DNA from: a virus
Length of the DNA: 64,000 nucleotides
Direction: 5' to 3' (one strand)
IMG/VR virus record: IMGVR_UViG_3300035698_034576
Location: 1 to 64,000 of that record
Below, one piece after another: positions 1 through 6,271 of the stretch. Position numbers and translations under genes: made by a program. The notes beneath the pieces were generated by a model. The model ran no database searches. It saw only the letters and a program-made list of their open reading frames with translations, and was not told the DNA's origin. Within the stretch, counting starts at the first letter, position 1. Every line of letters starts with the position of its first letter.

Positions 1-2
1 AC

Positions 3-146
3 GAGTCTATTTCCCACAAGTTAACCATTATGAAGAAAGATGACGTCTCACGAGTCCAACTAACTTGTGACGAAGGTTCAATAAACATAGATCAACTCTA
101 TCGAAATGGTAAAATGTTTGACTTGCAAAATCCAGCTACTTGGTAA
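3..146 (+). CDS. C-terminal end of an unknown protein (partial, cut by left edge)
   Basis: An open frame runs from the left edge to a TAA at 144-146 and encodes about 47 residues ending in LQNPATW. Its start lies outside the window. It has no recognisable motif. It is followed after 27 nt by the next gene, whose start carries the repeated leader, so it is probably one of the same series of small accessory genes. No function can be assigned. Confidence 0.5.
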   Translation, partial: ESISHKLTIMKKDDVSRVQLTCDEGSINIDQLYRNGKMFDLQNPATW

Positions 147-155
147 TTTAATAAA

Positions 156-173
156 AATTTAAAAATTTGTATC
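156..173 (+). promoter_or_regulatory. Repeated 18-nt gene leader (translation-start element)
   Basis: AATTTAAAAATTTGTATC sits directly before the ATG at 174. Nearly the same sequence abuts the start codons at 1070, 1382, 1713, 30355, 34871, 35424, 39244 and 39724. It lacks a Shine-Dalgarno sequence and ends right at the ATG, so it probably acts in translation initiation or as a common mRNA 5' segment. Confidence 0.6.
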
Positions 174-395
174 ATGGAAAAGTTTAATGAAACAGAAGTT
201 TTGACCACTAATGAATGGTTAAAGTGTGAAAGCGGAACTAAAGCCTATCGAGTAAAGACCTATAATGATAGTGGAGACTTAGTTGAGAAAGAATACATCT
301 TGTTGGGATTTGACAACTCAGATGATTTGTTTGAAGATGCTAAAAATTGTGCACCAGGATATTACACTGATAGTGTTAAAGTAACCCGTAAATAA
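174..395 (+). CDS. Small hypothetical protein (73 aa)
   Basis: The gene starts with ATG directly behind the repeated leader. The product is acidic, with Glu/Asp-rich stretches and no membrane segment, signal peptide or motif that I recognise. It is followed after 16 nt by another small gene. It probably belongs to the phage accessory set expressed together with the next genes. The function is unknown. Confidence 0.7.
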   Translation: MEKFNETEVLTTNEWLKCESGTKAYRVKTYNDSGDLVEKEYILLGFDNSDDLFEDAKNCAPGYYTDSVKVTRK

Positions 396-411
396 TCTAA
401 AAATTATAATA

Positions 412-636
412 ATGGAAACAATTGAAAGTCTTGCAAAAGAAATGCAATCATTCTTATTTGTTAAATCGTCTGTGATTGAAAAAGCGGAAAAATCAAAAGT
501 AACTACCAAAAACAATCAAGACTTCAAAACACTTGTTTTAGACTGGGGAGATGGAAAGTATGATGAGGACCCAAATTGCGTCATTCAAGAAATCGAGTGG
601 ATTTTGAGTCAAGAGCTAAAAACCAAGAATAAATGA
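412..636 (+). CDS. Small hypothetical protein (74 aa)
   Basis: Starts METIESLAKE and ends at a TGA overlapping the ATG of the next gene (ATGA type), which implies translational coupling. The C-terminal half is rich in acidic and tryptophan residues (LDWGDGKYDEDP, IEWIL). No family is recognised. There is no membrane segment or signal peptide. Confidence 0.7.
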   Translation: METIESLAKEMQSFLFVKSSVIEKAEKSKVTTKNNQDFKTLVLDWGDGKYDEDPNCVIQEIEWILSQELKTKNK

Positions 637-998
637 AAAAAGAAAAGTTTACTAAAATTCAGTACAGGGACTTTATTAAAGATAAGATAGCCACTTCTCC
701 CAGGTTGGCAATTAAAACTCTTTTGATGCTGTACTCAAATCAAACTCAAGAAGAGCAAGACCAAAGTTTCTCAAAACACAAAGATGGGTTCGGATTCAAT
801 AAAATGGATGCAGAAAAATTATCAGCCATTGCTCAGCAATATATCAGGGAGAATGGAATAAATGCTACTCAACTGAAAACTGTTCAAAACAAATTACCTA
901 AATATTGGAAGCAAGTTCTCAGAGAAGCCGATAAATCAAAATTGCACAAACAAATGACAGAAGGTAAACAATTAAATTTATTTGAAAATAATTGCTAA
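633..998 (+). CDS. Phage protein of the 'LPKYWKQ' family (121 aa), unknown function
   Basis: The start overlaps the previous stop. The body shows an NQTQEEQ segment, then GFGFNKMDAEKLSAIAQQ, then TQLKTVQNKLPKYWKQVL. I know this pattern (…DEQ…GF.G.DA..L…LS.KQ…KK.PKY..QL) from small proteins of unknown function in many phages and plasmids. A damaged paralogue lies at 34032-34316 and shares NQTQ-EQ, GF, DA and PKYWKQ. The stop codon lies at the upstream edge of the next promoter. Confidence 0.75.
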   Translation: MKKEKFTKIQYRDFIKDKIATSPRLAIKTLLMLYSNQTQEEQDQSFSKHKDGFGFNKMDAEKLSAIAQQYIRENGINATQLKTVQNKLPKYWKQVLREADKSKLHKQMTEGKQLNLFENNC

Positions 999-1003
999 AA
1001 AGT

Positions 1004-1033
1004 TTTTTATATCAAAAATTTTGCTATCTTTAC
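1004..1033 (+). promoter_or_regulatory. Early-type promoter
   Basis: An upstream box TTTTTATAT begins at 1004 and a downstream box TATCTTTAC at 1025, 21 nt start to start. The flanks ATTTTG and CAGTGTAAT are shared with copies at 34805, 35358 and 39163, and more loosely at 30295. The downstream box resembles the Bacteroidota -7 element TAnnTTTG. It drives the gene starting at 1070. Confidence 0.7.
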
Positions 1034-1069
1034 AGTGTAATCAGTTCTAATAATTTAAAAATTTGTATC

Positions 1070-1354
1070 ATGAGTATTGTAAAAAGAGAGAGTAAAAGAA
1101 GAATCGATTTGGACGGACCTGATGGAAATGCTTTTTTCCTGTTAGGAGTAGCTTCAAAGTGGGCAAAACAATTGAAAATGGATTCAAAAGCCATTGTAAA
1201 AGAAATGCAGTCAGGAGACTATAAAAATCTTTTGACTGTGTTTGAGAAAAACTTTGGTAGCTTTGTTGATCTGGAAACAGATAATCCTGAATACTTGAGC
1301 TTATTTGAGCCAACCGGACTTGATTTGCTGAAAAAGTCACTGAGAATGAAATAG
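1070..1354 (+). CDS. Hypothetical phage protein (94 aa)
   Basis: The start at 1070 is chosen because the repeated leader (1052-1069) ends there; an upstream in-frame start at 992 would run through the promoter. The product begins MSIVKRESKRRIDLDGPDGNA and continues with a helical region (LGVASKWAKQLKMD) and GDYKNLLTVFEKNFG. I recognise the arrangement as a small conserved phage protein without known function. It is soluble and has no catalytic motif that I can see. Confidence 0.75.
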   Translation: MSIVKRESKRRIDLDGPDGNAFFLLGVASKWAKQLKMDSKAIVKEMQSGDYKNLLTVFEKNFGSFVDLETDNPEYLSLFEPTGLDLLKKSLRMK

Positions 1355-1363
1355 TAAAAACAT

Positions 1364-1381
1364 AATTTAAAAGTTTGTATC
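1364..1381 (+). promoter_or_regulatory. Repeated 18-nt gene leader
   Basis: AATTTAAAAGTTTGTATC directly precedes the ATG at 1382. It differs from the 156-173 copy at one base and has no separate promoter in front, which suggests a translational rather than a transcriptional role. Confidence 0.6.
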
Positions 1382-1696
1382 ATGGAAAAATTAAAAAACA
1401 CCAAAAAAATTACATTAGCCACTTTAAAAAGCTTTGCTAAAAGAAACGAAAAAAATATCTATTCTAATCTTGTAAGCTCTTTTAGTGGAATGACAGATAT
1501 GGTCGAGGACAATGATAAGCCTCAATGGAATAAGTCCGAAGTAGCAGAGCCAACTGGGTATTGTAAGACAGGCATATCAGGAATTTACACAGTGGGTCAA
1601 AGCCGAGATTATTTTGAAATCTATGAAGATTCTCAATACTTTGGGATAGAGGTTTATAATTCTTGCGGAACTACAATTTTAGCAGTTAAAAAATAA
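1382..1696 (+). CDS. Hypothetical protein (104 aa)
   Basis: Lysine-rich N-terminus (MEKLKNTKKITLATLKSFAKRNEKNIY) followed by a more acidic central part and a compact C-terminus (YFGIEVYNSCGTTILAVKK) that may be beta-structured. It sits between two copies of the repeated leader, directly before the ligase gene. No family is recognised. Similar short proteins with the 'TLKSFI' start occur in Bacteroidota phages, but that is recollection rather than evidence here. Confidence 0.7.
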   Translation: MEKLKNTKKITLATLKSFAKRNEKNIYSNLVSSFSGMTDMVEDNDKPQWNKSEVAEPTGYCKTGISGIYTVGQSRDYFEIYEDSQYFGIEVYNSCGTTILAVKK

Positions 1697-1712
1697 TTTA
1701 AAAGTTTGTATC
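1695..1712 (+). promoter_or_regulatory. Repeated 18-nt gene leader of the ligase gene
   Basis: AATTTAAAAGTTTGTATC abuts the ligase ATG at 1713 and fixes that start codon. It is identical to the copy at 1364-1381. Confidence 0.6.
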
Positions 1713-3644
1713 ATGGAAAAACTAGAAGTATTAAAAGCAGCAAACAAAGCCTATCGTGAGGGAGAAGCTATAATGAGCGACAAGGATTATGATGCTCTTG
1801 AAAAAGAAGTCCGAAAAAGCTTCCCTGACCATCCAATATTTAAAACCGGAGTTATTGAAAAACCTACGAAAAGAATGGCAAAACTTCCAAAGCCAATGTT
1901 TTCTCTCGATAAGCTAACTTCAATGGAGGAGATTGAGCAGTGGGCAAAATCAAAAAATTTACCTCTTGACACTATAGTTATCATAACCGGGAAATATGAT
2001 GCAATTTCATTAGTGGTAAAAGAAAGAACCGGAAGTGCTTGGACCAGAGGAGACGGAACAGAGGGTCAGATCAGCGATGGTCACTATTTAAAAACTGGAG
2101 AGAAAAAAAATAATGTTGATTACATTACCGCTGGTGAGCTGATTATGAAGGAGGAATATTTTGTAAACAATGTTGATAAGTTTCAAAAGCAAAATCCTCC
2201 ATATACTAATTCAAGAAATATGGCGGCAGGCTTATTTAATTCAGATGATTCAAATAATCCTGACTTAGTTGGATTCAATTACATGAGGTACACAATTTTT
2301 GATGAAGAAATGGAGAAATTGCACCAGCTTGAAAAGTGTAACAAATTGAATTCAACTCCTGTAGAATACGGAATATTTACTCTTGGAACAGTGCTAAGAG
2401 AGGGAGAAGATCTGCTCAATAAATTATATGAAGAGTGGAACAATCATCCTTTTAAATTAGATGGGCTTGTAATTGATGTAAATAGCGCCCCTAAAAGAAA
2501 ATCTTTAGGAAGAGAAAGAAACAACAATCCAGCCTATGCAAAGGCAATCAAACTAGGATGGGAAGAACAAGTACAAGCAAAGGTGACAGGAGTTGAGTGG
2601 TCAGTTTCAAAAGAGGGCTCTATTATTCCGGTTATCTTAATTCAACCAACGTTTATTTCAGGAGTCACTGTAAGAAGAGCCTCTGGATACAATGCGGCTT
2701 ATGTATTTGCCAACAACATCGCAAAAGATAGTAAAATCACAATCAAAAGATCTGGAGAAGTAATCCCAAAGCATTTAAACACAATAGAGTTTGATGGAAA
2801 AGAGGTATTTGCCATGAAGAAAGAAATAACTCTTTGTCCCTCTTGCAATTCTCAATTAAAATGGTCAAAAAATGATAAAGGGGAATTAGTCGATCTTAAA
2901 TGTAACAACAAAAGAGATTGTAAAGAGCAAACAATTAAAAAACTAGTTCATTTTTTCAAGACAATGAAAATTGATGAATTTGGAGAACCTTCTGTAAGAA
3001 AACTTTATGAAGCTGGATTCCTTACATTTGAAGACATAGTTTCAATGAAAATAGCTGACTTTGATAATATAGATGGATTTGGAGAAAAATCTTCATTAGC
3101 TCTGATCAATGAAATTAAGCTTAAAATTAAAGATGTTAGCTGGGTTAATTTTGGACATGCCATTAGTTGTTTCGACGGGTTAGGAACAAAGAAGCTAATT
3201 CTGTTTAGTGAAATTCTTGATGAGGGATATGGATTAGAAGAGCTGATGTGGATGTTAAGCAATAGCTCTATTGTGACTCCAGCTTTATTATCTATTCCTG
3301 GACTGTCTTTTAAAACTATAGAAGCATTTTTTTCAGGACTTCCGGAGTTAATTTTTCAAATAGAAATGATTAAAGCTAGAGGAGTAAATATTACCTTCCC
3401 CGTAAAAGAAACGCTGAAGCCTAAAGAAGGAGTTTTGAGTGGAAACGTATACGTTTTCACTGGGTTTAGAGACAAGAGCTTAGAAGAGGAAATAATTAAG
3501 CATGGGGGATCAATAGCAACTGGTGTTTCTAGTAAAGTTACACATTTGGTAGTTAAAGACCTAAGTAGTAAATCTTCCAAAGTCATCAAGGCTAAAGAGG
3601 CAGGTATCAAAATACTTTCCAAAGAAGATGTTTTAAATTTTTAG
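1713..3644 (+). CDS. ligA: NAD-dependent DNA ligase
   Basis: Seals nicks in duplex DNA using NAD+, acting in phage replication and recombination. The order of domains is that of LigA: a short N-terminal Ia region (SDKDYDALEKEV), adenylation domain with the lysine K94 in GKYDAIS, TRGDG near residue 111, NSRNMAAG and LDGLVIDVN, an OB fold containing PVILIQP and VTVRRASGYN, a four-cysteine zinc finger (CPSC…CNNKRDC), helix-hairpin-helix repeats, and a C-terminal BRCT domain. At 643 aa it is near the usual 650-700. Oddity: the KxDG motif reads KYDA. The Ia domain is short. The start is fixed by the repeated leader. Confidence 0.95.
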   Translation: MEKLEVLKAANKAYREGEAIMSDKDYDALEKEVRKSFPDHPIFKTGVIEKPTKRMAKLPKPMFSLDKLTSMEEIEQWAKSKNLPLDTIVIITGKYDAISLVVKERTGSAWTRGDGTEGQISDGHYLKTGEKKNNVDYITAGELIMKEEYFVNNVDKFQKQNPPYTNSRNMAAGLFNSDDSNNPDLVGFNYMRYTIFDEEMEKLHQLEKCNKLNSTPVEYGIFTLGTVLREGEDLLNKLYEEWNNHPFKLDGLVIDVNSAPKRKSLGRERNNNPAYAKAIKLGWEEQVQAKVTGVEWSVSKEGSIIPVILIQPTFISGVTVRRASGYNAAYVFANNIAKDSKITIKRSGEVIPKHLNTIEFDGKEVFAMKKEITLCPSCNSQLKWSKNDKGELVDLKCNNKRDCKEQTIKKLVHFFKTMKIDEFGEPSVRKLYEAGFLTFEDIVSMKIADFDNIDGFGEKSSLALINEIKLKIKDVSWVNFGHAISCFDGLGTKKLILFSEILDEGYGLEELMWMLSNSSIVTPALLSIPGLSFKTIEAFFSGLPELIFQIEMIKARGVNITFPVKETLKPKEGVLSGNVYVFTGFRDKSLEEEIIKHGGSIATGVSSKVTHLVVKDLSSKSSKVIKAKEAGIKILSKEDVLNF

Positions 3645-3669
3645 ATAAGTTAAATTACTGTACTTTTAT
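3638..3669 (+). promoter_or_regulatory. Middle-type promoter
   Basis: TTTTTAGAT at 3638-3646 and TACTTTTAT at 3661-3669 lie 23 nt apart, start to start. The same boxes at the same distance occur at 8846, 18542, 24471, 28700 and 32024. The upstream box overlaps the ligase stop codon. It would drive the genes from 3706 into dnaE. Confidence 0.65.
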
Positions 3670-3705
3670 GAACTACTCACAAAGCAAGTTTTACGCTACA
3701 TAAAT

Positions 3706-4167
3706 ATGAAAAAAAATAGAGACTTAAGCATTTCAAACTTTTTAGAAGTTTTACAAAAAGAGTACTTTATATCTTTACTTAGGGGCAAAATATACCCTTC
3801 TGTTAAAAAGAAAAGTTATTACAAAAAACTATTGGGGTACAAGAAAGAAAAAATATTAGACGTATCCCATAAATATGGGCTTCCATGTATTTTTGATAAC
3901 GATGCAATTTACGAAGCAAAAAAGCTATTGGTTTTTGGAAATAAAAGCCCTGTTTTCTTCTATAAAAATGAAGCTGAAAAATCTGATCTAGAAATATCAG
4001 ATCAAATAAATTATTATTCCAAACAAGCCACGGTAATGGTCCACCTGGGTAATACCACTTCAATTGGAGAAATAACCTATTTCGATATTTTTGAAAAAAC
4101 AGTAAAAGTGAATATAGATGGAGTTGTAGACTGGTATTCAACTGAAAATGTAAAAAGAGTTTTGTAA
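3706..4167 (+). CDS. Hypothetical protein (153 aa)
   Basis: First gene behind a middle-type promoter. The N-terminal half is basic (KKKSYYKKLLGYKKEKILDVSHKYGLP), and the C-terminal half looks like a small beta-rich domain (TVMVHLGNTTSIGEITYFDIFEKTVKVNIDG). Its TAA overlaps the next ATG (TAATG), and the operon leads into dnaE, so a replication-linked role is possible. No family is recognised. Confidence 0.65.
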   Translation: MKKNRDLSISNFLEVLQKEYFISLLRGKIYPSVKKKSYYKKLLGYKKEKILDVSHKYGLPCIFDNDAIYEAKKLLVFGNKSPVFFYKNEAEKSDLEISDQINYYSKQATVMVHLGNTTSIGEITYFDIFEKTVKVNIDGVVDWYSTENVKRVL

Positions 4168-4616
4168 TGATAAACTTTCTCCACAAACAAGTTATTTTTG
4201 ATTGCCATTTTATGTCTTTTATAGAGTTTGTTGAATTCTACAAAAAAGAGTATGATTTGGATAAATTAGCTTGCAGTGTAATATGGCATGGCATAAGAGA
4301 ATTTTCTAAATCTTACCAACAGGATCTGGTTAAATCAAATAACATAAAAGAAGAGGGTTTTAAAAAAATAAAGAATCAGATAATTTTGAATTCCCAAACC
4401 ACCTCTTTGGAGGAAAAAGAAGAGGAAGTTTTAGATACTGATAGAAAAGCTATTATAGCCTTAAGTATAGTTGACAAAAAAATAATGAAGAAACAAAAAT
4501 TAGCATTGCTTTTAGAGGAAGGGTTTAGCTTGTTAGAGATTAAAAATATTTTAAATGTATCCCCTGGATACTTAAACCACATGCTTGATGGAATTAAAAA
4601 AGTGGATAAAGTCTAA
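4167..4616 (+). CDS. Hypothetical protein with C-terminal helix-turn-helix-like segment (149 aa)
   Basis: The start overlaps the previous stop and the end overlaps the dnaE start by 29 nt, so the three genes are probably co-translated. The last 40 residues (LALLLEEGFSLLEIKNILN, then VSPGYLNHML) look like a helix-turn-helix with the recognition helix near the C-terminus. The rest is helical and charged. It could be a DNA-binding or primosome-associated factor; I do not recognise the family. Confidence 0.6.
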   Translation: MINFLHKQVIFDCHFMSFIEFVEFYKKEYDLDKLACSVIWHGIREFSKSYQQDLVKSNNIKEEGFKKIKNQIILNSQTTSLEEKEEEVLDTDRKAIIALSIVDKKIMKKQKLALLLEEGFSLLEIKNILNVSPGYLNHMLDGIKKVDKV

Positions 4617-6210
4617 AAGACTATCTGTTGATTTTTTGGAAGGAGAGACAACCTTTACTATACAAGGAGTAGAAGGATGTCTCTATATTATGGAACCTAA
4701 AAAAATACTCATAGGGGAAGATATGCGATTAATCTTTAATGAGAATGAGTTTTTATCTGACAAATGTTCCTTTTATGTTTTTGAGTGGGGAGGCAAATGG
4801 TTTTATGAGCCTAAAGATTACGAAAAAGTATCTTTTACTTTTTTGGAAAATATAGGAAAAGTTTCTTCTTTTTTAGATATAGAGGATTTTCCATTCTTAG
4901 GTTTGCACGGCATGTTTGAAATTTATAATGGCTCCGGATTGTATCAAGACTGGATTGATAAGGCTAAATTTTTAGGATATAAATCATTGGCTTTAGCTGA
5001 AAAAAATACTTTAGCGGGAGTTTTAGAATTTCAATCAGAATGCAACAAGAACAATATAAAAAGCATTATTGGGGAAGAGATATATGTTAAAGAAGGGAGC
5101 AAAACTTATTCAGTAAAGCTATATGTTAAAAATGAAAAAGGTTGGAAGATATTGCTCAGTATTCACAAAATAGTTTTAGTAGATAATCCGAGGCCATTTA
5201 TTGAGGAGCATGTTCTACTTAATCTATTGGATGAAAATATTTTTGTTGTGTTTGACAAAGGGGTTTTGCTTAATAGGAAAATTATTTTTGACTATTCTTT
5301 AAAAGCTGGAAGTGAAAATTTATTCTACCAGTGGGATACTGTCATTTACAAGAATGTCACTAGGGACAATGAGCTACTCCAAACGCAAAAAAATAATCTA
5401 GATTTCTTTAGAAAAGGAATGATAGAGTTTATTCTTATAAACGATGCCTACTATATTAACCAAGAGGATTATGAGATAAAGAAAAAACTTAATGAGATGA
5501 ATCCTAATAGTGAAATAGATGAAGTAGCAACAAACCAGTATTTGAAAGACCTTGATGATAATTACTTTTTAATGGAGAGTTTATTTCCAGAAGGAAAAGA
5601 TGATTTTGATAAGCTGTTCCCATCAATTATTTCTAATGCAAAAAAGATAGCGAAAGAATGTAACTTTCAATACAAAATATCTGAAGCTCGCTTACCCCAA
5701 TTTGAACAAAAGCATTTGCCTATTGAGCTTCAAAAAAAAGATAATAATTCACTTTTTTTATTTTTAATAGAGAAGGGAATTAAAGAGAAGCTTGTTGAAA
5801 GGGATGGGATTAAGGATTTGGATCCTTATTATGAAAGAATAGAGAAAGAAGCAAAAGTAATTCAAGAAGGTGGTTTTGTAGATTATTTTTTAGTTCTTTG
5901 GGATATTGTTAGGTATTCTTTAGCTAATGATATTTTGATAGGGCCAGGCAGGGGCAGCGCTGCTGGGAGCATCATATCACATTTGCTGAACATTACAAAC
6001 ATAGATCCTCTTAAGTATGATTTAATATTTGAGAGGTTTCTTAATGAGGGCAGAATAGGATATGTAGAAAAGGTAGAAATGATTATTGTAGAGACAGAAG
6101 ATGGATGTTTTGAATATAAAAATAATTCAAAAATAGCTATTCAAAGAGATGGAGTTAACAAAACAGTTATTTCCAGTGAATTAAAAGAGGGTGATTTGAT
6201 ACATGATTAG
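4588..6210 (+). CDS. dnaE: DNA polymerase III alpha subunit, N-terminal part
   Basis: N-terminal portion of a bacterial-type replicative polymerase (C-family). After about 100 non-conserved residues comes a degenerate PHP domain: the usual LHxHS is LHGMF and the TDH motif is AEK, so metal-binding residues are lost. The palm begins with GPGRGSAAGSII and DPLKYDLIFERFLNEGRIG, matching the conserved nucleotide-binding region. Right after GRIG the frame runs into an intein-like segment of about 49 residues and stops at TAG. The catalytic DxD motif is in the next ORF. ATG 4588 is preferred to TTG 4585. Activity requires the two parts to associate or be joined. Confidence 0.85.
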   Translation: MELKKWIKSKRLSVDFLEGETTFTIQGVEGCLYIMEPKKILIGEDMRLIFNENEFLSDKCSFYVFEWGGKWFYEPKDYEKVSFTFLENIGKVSSFLDIEDFPFLGLHGMFEIYNGSGLYQDWIDKAKFLGYKSLALAEKNTLAGVLEFQSECNKNNIKSIIGEEIYVKEGSKTYSVKLYVKNEKGWKILLSIHKIVLVDNPRPFIEEHVLLNLLDENIFVVFDKGVLLNRKIIFDYSLKAGSENLFYQWDTVIYKNVTRDNELLQTQKNNLDFFRKGMIEFILINDAYYINQEDYEIKKKLNEMNPNSEIDEVATNQYLKDLDDNYFLMESLFPEGKDDFDKLFPSIISNAKKIAKECNFQYKISEARLPQFEQKHLPIELQKKDNNSLFLFLIEKGIKEKLVERDGIKDLDPYYERIEKEAKVIQEGGFVDYFLVLWDIVRYSLANDILIGPGRGSAAGSIISHLLNITNIDPLKYDLIFERFLNEGRIGYVEKVEMIIVETEDGCFEYKNNSKIAIQRDGVNKTVISSELKEGDLIHD

Positions 6211-6271
6211 AGATGAACAAATAATTAATATCTAAAAGTTGTTATGAAAATAGTAAAAAAAATTAGAAAAG
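6061..6271 (+). other. Insertion splitting dnaE at the active site, intein-like
   Basis: DnaE homology ends at GRIG and resumes at GSLPTWANSL, leaving about 210 nt between. The first 150 nt are in frame and encode a segment (IIVETEDGCFEY … IQRDG … SSELKEGDLI) that resembles the middle, block-B-like part of Hint/intein domains. No N-terminal Cys or C-terminal His-Asn is seen, and in-frame TAG (6208) and TGA follow. A new ATG at 6244 opens a frame that would join the polymerase if the A8 run at 6255-6262 had one A fewer. It may be a degraded intein, half of a split intein or another intervening element. Confidence 0.5.

Noticed and set aside
318-515. Minus-strand ORFs overlapping + strand genes throughout the window (for example 318-515, 3356-3622, 60250-60843)
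   Set aside because: They are mirror frames of A/T-rich or Glu/Lys-rich coding sequence, rich in Ser/Phe/Leu, without start context or conserved motifs. Only tnpB is credible on the minus strand.
992-1069. Start codon of the small gene at 992 instead of 1070
   Set aside because: The extension translates the promoter and the repeated leader; the ATG at 1070 fits the leader position seen in eight other genes.
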